Shown here piece after piece: positions 28,447 to 35,702 of a stretch of DNA of 64,000 bases. Origin of the DNA: Corynebacterium uterequi (lineage in GTDB: Bacteria > Actinomycetota > Actinomycetes > Mycobacteriales > Mycobacteriaceae); assembly GCF_001021065.1 (NCBI RefSeq), contig NZ_CP011546.1:124001-188000 (forward strand). The letters are read 5' to 3'. Below the pieces are notes generated by a model. That model was not told the origin of the DNA and made no database searches. It saw nothing but the letters and a program-made list of their open reading frames with translations. Position 1 is the stretch's first letter. The number at the start of each line of letters is the position of its first letter. Made by a program: the position numbers and the translations under genes.

Positions 28447-29829
28447 CTACCGTTTCTCGTTGCGTTCGGCGGCGTCGGAGGCGTCGTCGTCCACCTCGAC
28501 GTAGTTCGTGTCGCCCTGCGCGACGGGCTCGGTGTGGGTGACGTAGGTGACGGTGTCGGACTCCTCCTCGCGGTCGTAATCCGGCAGGTCGTCGTCGGCC
28601 TCCAGCTTGTCGTAGATCTCCTCCTCGATGGACTCGGTGAACGCCGCATCCTCGATGTTGGAGTCCTTGGTCAGCTTCGCCAGCTCACGCTCGTTGCGCT
28701 TGGAAAAGCGCATCCGCGGGTCAAGCTTGCGCTCAGTCAGAGCCAACGCCCGGGCGCGTCGACGCCCCTCGGCGGTGAGCTTGGTGCGGCCACGCAGCCA
28801 CGCGGCGGAGAGCACGACGATCATGAGGATGCCCATGTAGCCCAGCGCCGGGTACACGTAGGCGACGAGGGACTCGAAGCCGACGAAGGACAGCACGAAG
28901 CCGATGAGGCAGGCGACGATGTAGACCGGTCGGTAGAGGCTGCGACGCTTGCGGGTCAGCCGCTTGCCGAGAGCGTAGAACATACCGACAGCGGTGTTGA
29001 AGATCATGCCGAAGACCACGAAGGTCATGGCGATACCCAGCGACGGGTGGATGTTGTTGATGAGGGCGAGCACCGGCATGGCGGCGCCGGTGACGGTCTC
29101 CACCTGTGCGAACAGCGCCAGCACGAGCAGGAACAGCATGACCAGGAAGAACAACCCGCCAAGCACGCCACCGTAGCCGGCGGCCTTCGTGTCCATCATG
29201 TTGCCGCCGATGACGATGGCCATAGAGACCGCGGTCATGACGCACAGGCCGATGTAGTTCAGCGCGGAGATCCACCAGTTCGGCAGGGTGGTGGCGACGT
29301 TGTCCACGGCGTAGGCGTGGAGCCCGGCGAAGTCCCATTCCGAGGTGGAGATGGTCCAGATGGTGACAAAAAGGATGAAGATGATGACGAAGGGCGTAAT
29401 GGCGCCGATGACGGCGGTGACCTTGTCCACGTCAAGCATGCCGGTGATGAGCACGAGGACGAGCATGATGAGGGCGCCCACCCACACGGGTAGCCCGAAC
29501 TGCTGGTTGAGGTTGGATCCGCCGCCGGCGAACATGACGAAGCCGATGGCGAAGAGGGTCACGATCGTGGAAATATCGAGGATCCAGGCCACCACCTTGT
29601 TGGAGATGCGGCCGAGCACACTCATGTGTTCCTGGGCTTGGAAGTAGCTGCCGAGCTGCAGCAGGGCCACGCCGGTGACGATCATGAGGATGGATGCGAC
29701 GGCCGCGCCGGCGACACCCCACAGGCCGAAGGCGACGAAGAACTGCAGCGCCTCCTGGCCGGAGGCGAAGCCGGCGCCGACGATGATGCCGGTGAAGGCC
29801 AGGGCTATTGACAAAGCGCGTTTAAACAT
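28447..29829 (-). CDS. YkvI-like membrane protein, copy 1
   Basis: A 460-residue paralogue of the downstream gene with the same domain plan and many identical stretches (for example GGGSNLNQQFGLPVW and LGKRLTRKRRSLYRPV), and a tail ending in Asp/Glu-rich sequence. It is first in the pair; the 199 bp between it and sigC hold its promoter and the sigC 3' region, with nothing else evident. The conserved basic-then-acidic C-terminal tails suggest a shared cytoplasmic partner; that is inference. Confidence 0.78.
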   Translation of the reverse strand: MFKRALSIALAFTGIIVGAGFASGQEALQFFVAFGLWGVAGAAVASILMIVTGVALLQLGSYFQAQEHMSVLGRISNKVVAWILDISTIVTLFAIGFVMFAGGGSNLNQQFGLPVWVGALIMLVLVLITGMLDVDKVTAVIGAITPFVIIFILFVTIWTISTSEWDFAGLHAYAVDNVATTLPNWWISALNYIGLCVMTAVSMAIVIGGNMMDTKAAGYGGVLGGLFFLVMLFLLVLALFAQVETVTGAAMPVLALINNIHPSLGIAMTFVVFGMIFNTAVGMFYALGKRLTRKRRSLYRPVYIVACLIGFVLSFVGFESLVAYVYPALGYMGILMIVVLSAAWLRGRTKLTAEGRRRARALALTERKLDPRMRFSKRNERELAKLTKDSNIEDAAFTESIEEEIYDKLEADDDLPDYDREEESDTVTYVTHTEPVAQGDTNYVEVDDDASDAAERNEKR

Positions 29830-30028
29830 ATCGGCTAATTTTCCCTATCAGCGACGCTGCCCCGCCACGTACACGAAGAATCTTGGCGTGCGCGCCCTCG
29901 GTATGGCGCGGTGGCGACTCGATGGGGACTAGCTTAAGGAAGACAGGCATCGCGAGTATCGAGCACCGTCAAGGGTAATAGGTTGCTCAGGTGCGTTTCA
30001 GCTTGGACACCCTTGGCGTGGCATTTTT

Positions 30029-30583
30029 TCAGCTCTTGGTGGTGGCGATGAGGTCGCGCCGGGCGCGGGCCACGCGGGAGCGGATGGTGCCGATGCGCAC
30101 GCCGGTGATGGTCGCGGCCTCCTCGTAAGAGTATCCGAGCACTTGGGTGAGGATGAGGGCTTCACGACGCTCAGCAGGCAGCTGGTCGATGAGCGAGCGG
30201 GCGTCGATCCACTCGCTCCACTGCGATTGATCGGCTCCGAGGTCGGGGGTCGCGGCGGTGGCGTCTTCGTAGGTGACAGTGCTCGCTCGCGGCCGGGAAC
30301 GCTCCCGCCGGATGTTGTCCACCCAGGCGCGCCGGGCGAGGGAGAGCAGCCAGGTGCGCGCCGACGAACGCGCGGCGAAACGCGGCAGCGCGCCGAGGAC
30401 GCGGAGATAGGTGTCCTGGGTGAGGTCGTCGGCGAGCTCGGGGCCGGCGAGGTGGGCGAGGAGACGCCAGACGTCATCGTGGGTGGCGCGGATGAATTCG
30501 TCGAGGGCGCGCTTGTCCCCTTTGCCGGCACGCAAGGCGAGTTCGGTGACCCGATCGTGCTGGTGAGGGGAGCTAGTGGACAC
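30029..30583 (-). CDS. sigC: ECF sigma factor SigC
   Basis: A 184-residue group 4 sigma factor. Region 2 contains LADDLTQDTYLRVLGALPRF and region 4 contains LPAERREALILTQVLGYSYEEAA followed by the helix-turn-helix VRIGTIRSRVARARRDL (quoted in part). Synteny (asd, sigC, katA) identifies it with C. glutamicum sigC, which controls respiratory-chain genes such as cydAB. The GTG at 30583 is chosen because upstream residues have no sigma similarity; it lacks a Shine-Dalgarno sequence and may be leaderless. No anti-sigma gene is adjacent. Confidence 0.85.
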   Translation of the reverse strand: MSTSSPHQHDRVTELALRAGKGDKRALDEFIRATHDDVWRLLAHLAGPELADDLTQDTYLRVLGALPRFAARSSARTWLLSLARRAWVDNIRRERSRPRASTVTYEDATAATPDLGADQSQWSEWIDARSLIDQLPAERREALILTQVLGYSYEEAATITGVRIGTIRSRVARARRDLIATTKS

Positions 30584-30763
30584 TTTCGACAGAGTAGCAG
30601 TCGGGCTCGGTGAAAAGTAGGCCGTCACGATTGTCAGAAGCGACGTAGGCTTCTTGATGGGCTCACCCTTGCGGGATCCACCGAAGGAAACTACCCTATA
30701 AGTGGTACGCAACTAATAGACCAGAGCTATCTTCCAGTCCAGGACACGAGAGGAGAATGCGCG

Positions 30764-32320
30764 ATGGCGAACGTCGACGACATTCTGAACCGCGGGCTCC
30801 AAAAGCCCGCCAACCCCAAGAACTCCCAGCGCCACTCCGGCGCCCCGGTGGCCAGCGAGAACCACTCCATCACCCAGGGCAGCCAGGGTGCCGTCATCCT
30901 CAATGACATCCACCTGATTGAGAAGCTGGCCCACTTCGACCGCGAGATGGTGCCGGACCGCATCCCGCACGCCAAGGGTCTCGGCGCCTTCGGCGAGCTG
31001 CACATCACCGAGGACGTCAGCAAGTACACCAAGGCGGACCTCTTCCAGCCCGGCCGGGTCACCCCGATGGCCGCCCGCTTCTCCACCGTCGCCGGCGAGT
31101 CTGGCTCCCCGGACACCTGGCGCGACGTTCACGGCTTCGCCCTGCGCTTCTACACCAACGAGGGCAACTACGACATCGTGGGTAACAACACCCCGGTGTT
31201 CTTCCTGCGCGACGCCATCAAGTTCCCCGACTTCATCCACTCCCAGAAGCGCCACCCCGCCACCGGCCTGCGCTCCGCCGAGATGCAGTGGGACTTCTGG
31301 ACCCGCACCCCGGAAACCACCCACCAGGTCACCTACCTCATGGGCAGCCGCGGCACGCCGCGCTCCGCGCGTGAGATGAACGGCTATGGCTCCCACACCT
31401 TCCAGTGGATCAACGCCGAGGGCACCCCGGTGTGGGTCAAGTACCACTTCCTCTCTCAGCAGGGCGTGCACAACTTCACCGACGCCGAGGCCACCAAGGC
31501 CGCCGGCGAGACCCCGGACCTGCACCGCCAGGACCTCTACGAGTCCATCGAGGCCGGCGACTTCCCCCGCTGGGACGTCTACGTCCAGATCATGCCGGTT
31601 GACGAGGCGGAGAACTACCGCTTCAACCCCTTCGACCTGACCAAGACCTGGTCCAAGAAGGACTACCCGCGCATCAAGGTCGGCTACTTCGAGCTCAACC
31701 GCAACCCGGTGAACTTCTTCGCCCAGATCGAGCAGCTGGCGCTCGACCCGAGCAACCTCGTCCCGGGCATCGGCTTCTCCCCGGACAAGATGCTCCAGGG
31801 CCGCATCTTCGCCTACGCCGACCAGCAGCGCTACCGCATCGGGCCGAACTACCGCCAGCTGCCGGTCAACCGTCCGGTGTTTGATGTCAACACCTACTCG
31901 CAGAACGGCGCCATGAACTACGAGTTCCAGGCCGCCGACCACCCGGTCTCCACGCCGAACGCCACCCAGTACGGCGCCGGCTACCTGGACGACGGCGTCA
32001 CCTCCAACCACGGTGACACCTTCGGAGCGGCGAACCAGTACGGTGAGGCTTCCGACGCCATGATCGGCGTTGACGCTCACGGCACCGATCTCACCCGTGG
32101 CGCCTACATCAAGCACGCGGAGGATGACGACTACATCCAGGCCACCATCCTCTACCGCGACGTCTACAACGACGACGAGAAGGAGGAGCTCGCCAACAAC
32201 ATCGCCGGCGCGATGGCTGGTGTCTCCGCCGAGCTGGAGAAGCGCGTCTACGCCTACTGGGCCAACGTGGACAAGAAGCTCGCCAAGCGCGTCGAGGAGA
32301 TCTTCACCGCCGCTAAGTAG
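30764..32320 (+). CDS. katA: catalase (heme, clade with KatA)
   Basis: Dismutates hydrogen peroxide. The 518-residue small-subunit catalase has the distal His69 in RIPHAKGLGAFG, the Asn of NNTPVFFLRDAIKFPDF and the proximal Tyr region RIFAYADQQRYRIG. A GAGAGGAGA ribosome site precedes the ATG. It diverges from sigC; a TATAAG hexamer near 30697 is a candidate -10, but a matching -35 is not obvious. Confidence 0.96.
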   Translation: MANVDDILNRGLQKPANPKNSQRHSGAPVASENHSITQGSQGAVILNDIHLIEKLAHFDREMVPDRIPHAKGLGAFGELHITEDVSKYTKADLFQPGRVTPMAARFSTVAGESGSPDTWRDVHGFALRFYTNEGNYDIVGNNTPVFFLRDAIKFPDFIHSQKRHPATGLRSAEMQWDFWTRTPETTHQVTYLMGSRGTPRSAREMNGYGSHTFQWINAEGTPVWVKYHFLSQQGVHNFTDAEATKAAGETPDLHRQDLYESIEAGDFPRWDVYVQIMPVDEAENYRFNPFDLTKTWSKKDYPRIKVGYFELNRNPVNFFAQIEQLALDPSNLVPGIGFSPDKMLQGRIFAYADQQRYRIGPNYRQLPVNRPVFDVNTYSQNGAMNYEFQAADHPVSTPNATQYGAGYLDDGVTSNHGDTFGAANQYGEASDAMIGVDAHGTDLTRGAYIKHAEDDDYIQATILYRDVYNDDEKEELANNIAGAMAGVSAELEKRVYAYWANVDKKLAKRVEEIFTAAK

Positions 32321-32567
32321 CGGGGCCTAAGCCCACGACGCCGCCGGCCCCGTTAGAAGCGAGCGAATAGGCGGCGTCGCAGTGGCCGATCACCCAGGGG
32401 TCGTGACTGACCACAATGACGCCGGCCCCGGCTGCCGCCGCCTGCCGGAAATCATCAAGGGCATCAGTAATCTAGGGCAGCAGAAAAACCAGCAGGCCCA
32501 GCAGACTTAGCAACGAGTGGCTTCCGTTTCCTAGCGTTTGTCGCAGATCATGAGCACGATGTTTCAT
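32313..32567 (-). pseudogene. remnant of an ABC transporter gene
   Basis: On the minus strand, 32471-32313 encodes TDALDDFRQAAAAGAG, then VIVVSHDPWVIGHCD and a short tail ending at a TAG: the C-terminal end of an ABC ATPase with its H-loop (VSHD). Just upstream and in the same frame a short piece from an ATG at 32567 reads MKHRAHDLRQTLGNGSH followed by SLLSLLGLLVFLLP, then meets a TAG (32474-32472). The Walker A, signature and Walker B parts are missing. The simplest reading is a gene with its middle deleted; the 3' end overlaps the katA stop region. The 80 bp between 32568 and the hairpin at 32650 show nothing recognisable. Confidence 0.55.
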
Positions 32568-32649
32568 TGCAGGGTTGCCCGGAGCAGGGTCTTTCGTCTC
32601 CTGATCATTAGCTAGAACATTCCCCGATGGTGGCTGCCTGCCCACGACG

Positions 32650-32683
32650 AAGGCCGAGCCCGCTACGCGGCGGGCCCGGCCTT
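32650..32683 (-). terminator. stem-loop after the Mrp operon
   Basis: AAGGCCG-A-GCCCGC (32650-32663) pairs with GCGGGC-C-CGGCCTT (32670-32683) around a 6-base loop, about 17 bases past the mrpG stop on the minus strand. A T-run is nearly absent, so it may work with Rho or mark the mRNA end. Confidence 0.6.
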
Positions 32684-32700
32684 CAGTCAATGTAGGGTTC

Positions 32701-33057
32701 TCAGGGGCGCTGGCGCTCGGGGTCGCCTTCGCGTTCGGCGCCTTCCGGGGTGGAATCGACGACGGTGACGCCGTAGACCGCGCGGCCCATGTAGAAAGAG
32801 CCGACGGACGCGATGACCCACAGTCCGGCGATAGCGATGATCGCCCGGACGAAGTCATTGGGGTCGAAGCCTCGGGTAGCCCAGTCGTAGATGAGCTTCG
32901 CCACGATGAGCACCGGGAGTCCCACACCCACCAGCGGGCCCATGAGATTGACCCGGGTTAGTGCGTCTGGGGCGCGCCACTGAGCGATGGCGGTTACCAG
33001 CGCCATAGCCGCCGCGAGCACGACGAGGGCTGCCACGATGATTTCGTACCACGTCAT
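32701..33057 (-). CDS. mrpG: Mrp antiporter subunit G
   Basis: A 118-residue membrane subunit of the multisubunit Na+(K+)/H+ antiporter, with three hydrophobic helices and the family segment QWRAPDALTRVNLMGPLVGVG (in part, about residues 27-46). A charged C-terminal tail follows. It is the last gene of the operon, five bases after mrpF. Confidence 0.88.
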   Translation of the reverse strand: MTWYEIIVAALVVLAAAMALVTAIAQWRAPDALTRVNLMGPLVGVGLPVLIVAKLIYDWATRGFDPNDFVRAIIAIAGLWVIASVGSFYMGRAVYGVTVVDSTPEGAEREGDPERQRP

Positions 33058-33062
33058 TGCCC

Positions 33063-33335
33063 TTACCTCCTTCCTCGGGTGACGATGCGGGACATGGACA
33101 GCGTCGGCATGACCCCGGCCACGATTGCCGCCAGGATAGCGACCTCGTAGCTGATGAACGTCTCGTTGATGATCGAATAGGTGAGGTAGAACGCCACCAT
33201 GCCGTAGAACACGAGGTCGGCGACCACGGCGCGGCTGACGACGTCGGAGGTCTTGAGGATCAGCGCCACGCCGGCCACCATGCTCAGCGCCATGACGGCC
33301 ATCGAGGCGGCGATTATCCAGGAGAAGATGCTCAC
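33063..33335 (-). CDS. mrpF: Mrp antiporter subunit F
   Basis: A 90-residue subunit with three helices; the SDVVSRAVVADLVFYGMVAF stretch (about 30-49) is typical of MnhF/MrpF. It starts with GTG at 33335, overlapping the mrpE stop by four bases (GTGA), so it is translationally coupled. The upstream frame is antisense noise. Confidence 0.88.
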   Translation of the reverse strand: MSIFSWIIAASMAVMALSMVAGVALILKTSDVVSRAVVADLVFYGMVAFYLTYSIINETFISYEVAILAAIVAGVMPTLSMSRIVTRGRR

Positions 33336-33748
33336 TTCACTACCCTCCTCGGGCTGGTGTAGTCGTAGTACTCGATGGGCAGCTCCTCGGCGGATCCCTG
33401 ACCCGGAACCCCGTGGTCGATGCCCGCCACATGCGGGGCGAGACGGACCTCCATGTCGGCCAGGCCCCGGGTGATCTCCGCCGGGTCGTCGCCAAAGGCA
33501 TCCTGGACCAGGAGGATGCGCGGGTCGCCGGGGCGGGCGGGTTCGCGCAGGCCCAGGGAGAGCGTTGACGGGGTCGCGGTGATGGAGGTGGAGAACCAGA
33601 AGATCTCCCAATCGCTGGTCACCCGCAGCGGGTAGCGAACCACCATCGGCGTGAAACCGATGTCGGGGCGCAAGGCCCGGGCTGCCACGGCGAAACCGGC
33701 GGCGAAGATCTCCTTAATGAGCCACGCGATGTAGACGATGGCGTGCAT
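33332..33748 (-). CDS. mrpE: Mrp antiporter subunit E
   Basis: A 138-residue subunit with an N-terminal helix (AWLIKEIFAAGFAVAARAL) and a soluble domain with SITATPSTLSLGL, the family hallmark. It overlaps mrpF and lies three bases after mrpD. MrpE is needed for full antiport activity and assembly. Confidence 0.88.
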   Translation of the reverse strand: MHAIVYIAWLIKEIFAAGFAVAARALRPDIGFTPMVVRYPLRVTSDWEIFWFSTSITATPSTLSLGLREPARPGDPRILLVQDAFGDDPAEITRGLADMEVRLAPHVAGIDHGVPGQGSAEELPIEYYDYTSPRRVVK

Positions 33749-33751
33749 GGT

Positions 33752-35290
33752 TTATCGACCTCCCTGCAGGTGGGTCATGTCGGGGATGCCCACGGCGTCG
33801 TCGCCGAGCACCGCCTGGGCGTAGTCATCAACGTTGAGCAGCGAGTCGGTGGCACCGTACACTGCGGCGGACAGCGGCCCAGCGCCGAGGAACATCATCA
33901 ACGATAGCCCCATGAGCAGCGCCGACGGGGCCAGCAGGCGCCACCGAACGTGCAGATACTCCGGCATGTTCTGCATCGGGCGGCCCCAGAACACCTCACG
34001 CCACACGCGCAGCATACTGAGCAGGGCACCGAAGGAAGCCACGATGATGGCGGTGATGACCACGACGGAGCGAGCGTCGGCCGTCGACGCGGCGCCCAGA
34101 ACCAGCATCACCTTGCCCCACAGGCCGGAGAACGGCGGGAAGCCGACCACGGAGAACGCACCCGCGGCGAAGATCGCGGCGGTCCAGCGGTCTCGTCGCA
34201 TCAGCCCAGACAGCTGCCGGATTTGCCCGGTGCCGTAGGTCTCCTCGATCGCGCCGGAGTTGAGGACCAGCGCGCCGACGGTAATCATGTGGTGCAGCGT
34301 GTACATGAGCCCGGCGGCCAGGGCGGCGCGCGGGTGATCGTCGACGAAAGCCAGCATCACGAGGATGAAGGGCATACCCGTGACCATCTGGTAGGCGAGG
34401 ACCTTGCGGATGGAGTGCTCGGCCAGGCCGGCGAAGGCGCCGATCATCATGGAGATCACCATGGCGACGACGATGAGCCACGCCCACCGGTCCTCCAGGT
34501 CGAAGATGACGGTGTAGATGCGGAAGAGCATGTAGACCGCCACTTTGGTGTGCAGCCCGGAGAACAGGCCCATGACCGCGGCGGAAGAGTTGGGGTACGT
34601 GCGCGGCAGCCAGGTGTGCACCGGGAACACCCCTGCCTTGGCCACTAGGGCGATGATGACGATGCCCATTGCTACCGTCGCCGGGCCGTTGCCGGCCGCC
34701 ACGCCGCGCAGTGCGGCGATATTCACCGCGCCGGTCACGCCGTACACGTAGCCCACGCCGGTGACTAGCAGCGTCGACGCCGCCAGGTTGACCAGGATGA
34801 ACACGCGGGCGGAGCGGAGACGGTCGCGCCCACCGGTCATGGCGATGAGGCCATAGGACGGCAGCAGCATGACCTCGATCATGACGAAGAAGTTGAAGAG
34901 GTCCGCGGTGAGCAATGCGCCGTTGACACCGGTGATGAGGATGAGCGTCAGCGTCGAGTAGAACCGCGACGTGGTCTCCCCGGAGGCGGTGGCGAACCAG
35001 TTGGCGGTGGCGGCGACGATCATCGTCGTGACGATCATGACCGCCGAGAAGCGATCACCCGCGAAGGAAATGCCCACCCCGGCGGGGTAGAGGCCGATCG
35101 TCTGAGAGATCGCGCCGTGGGTGCTCGTGTAGGCGAACAACCATCCGCCGCCGGCGGCGAGCGCCAGCGGGGTGGCGATGTGCAGCACGTCGCGCAGCCA
35201 CTTGACCGGGCTGAGGACGGCGAAGGCGGCGAGGAATAGCGGGGCCGCGACGAACAGCGGCAGCATCACGCTAGCTGTTGAGGCTGTCAT
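33752..35290 (-). CDS. mrpD: Mrp antiporter subunit D
   Basis: A 512-residue proton-translocating subunit homologous to NuoL/M/N, with about 14 helices. Conserved sites include FNFFVMIEVMLLPSYGLIAM (the Glu-bearing helix) and the Lys/His region FPVHTWLPRTYPNSSAAVMG. The ATG at 35290 overlaps the mrpC 3' end by 20 bases; the longer frame upstream is antisense-like and out of family. Confidence 0.92.
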   Translation of the reverse strand: MTASTASVMLPLFVAAPLFLAAFAVLSPVKWLRDVLHIATPLALAAGGGWLFAYTSTHGAISQTIGLYPAGVGISFAGDRFSAVMIVTTMIVAATANWFATASGETTSRFYSTLTLILITGVNGALLTADLFNFFVMIEVMLLPSYGLIAMTGGRDRLRSARVFILVNLAASTLLVTGVGYVYGVTGAVNIAALRGVAAGNGPATVAMGIVIIALVAKAGVFPVHTWLPRTYPNSSAAVMGLFSGLHTKVAVYMLFRIYTVIFDLEDRWAWLIVVAMVISMMIGAFAGLAEHSIRKVLAYQMVTGMPFILVMLAFVDDHPRAALAAGLMYTLHHMITVGALVLNSGAIEETYGTGQIRQLSGLMRRDRWTAAIFAAGAFSVVGFPPFSGLWGKVMLVLGAASTADARSVVVITAIIVASFGALLSMLRVWREVFWGRPMQNMPEYLHVRWRLLAPSALLMGLSLMMFLGAGPLSAAVYGATDSLLNVDDYAQAVLGDDAVGIPDMTHLQGGR

Positions 35291-35702
35291 GGAGCACCTC
35301 CTGTCGGATCCGGTCCCGGCCGAGGGTGGAGAAGGGGTCTGCCCATTCGTGCACGTCGGGCGTGCCGTCGGCGATGTCGGGTCCCTCGGGGGAGACGAGC
35401 TTGTCATCGGTGTCATCGTCGACGCCGAGCGCCGACGTCGCCAGCAGCAACGTCGTCGTGGCCATCGAGATGACGACCGCGGTGAGGACGAAAGCCTGCG
35501 GCAGCGGGTCGCCGGCGACGGCCAGGTCGCGGGTGCCGAAGAAGGTTTCGCCACGCCACGCGCCCACGCCGGTGGCCAGCAGCATCAGGTTCGACGCGTG
35601 CCCCAACAGGGACATAGCGAAGATGATCCGCACCAGGCCCCGCTGGAACATGAGATACACCGCGCCCGCGGCGAGCACGGAGATTGTCAGTGCCATAACC
35701 AT
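35271..35702 (-). CDS. mrpC: Mrp antiporter subunit C
   Basis: A 143-residue NuoK-like subunit: three helices with LVRIIFAMSLLGHASNLMLL and DPLPQAFVLTAVVISMATTT, the latter carrying the family's P-Q-A-L/F-V-L-T-A-I/V-V-I motif. The acidic C-terminal tail extends over the mrpD start by 20 bases. It directly follows mrpA (stop at 35703). Confidence 0.9.
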   Translation of the reverse strand: MVMALTISVLAAGAVYLMFQRGLVRIIFAMSLLGHASNLMLLATGVGAWRGETFFGTRDLAVAGDPLPQAFVLTAVVISMATTTLLLATSALGVDDDTDDKLVSPEGPDIADGTPDVHEWADPFSTLGRDRIRQEVLHDSLNS

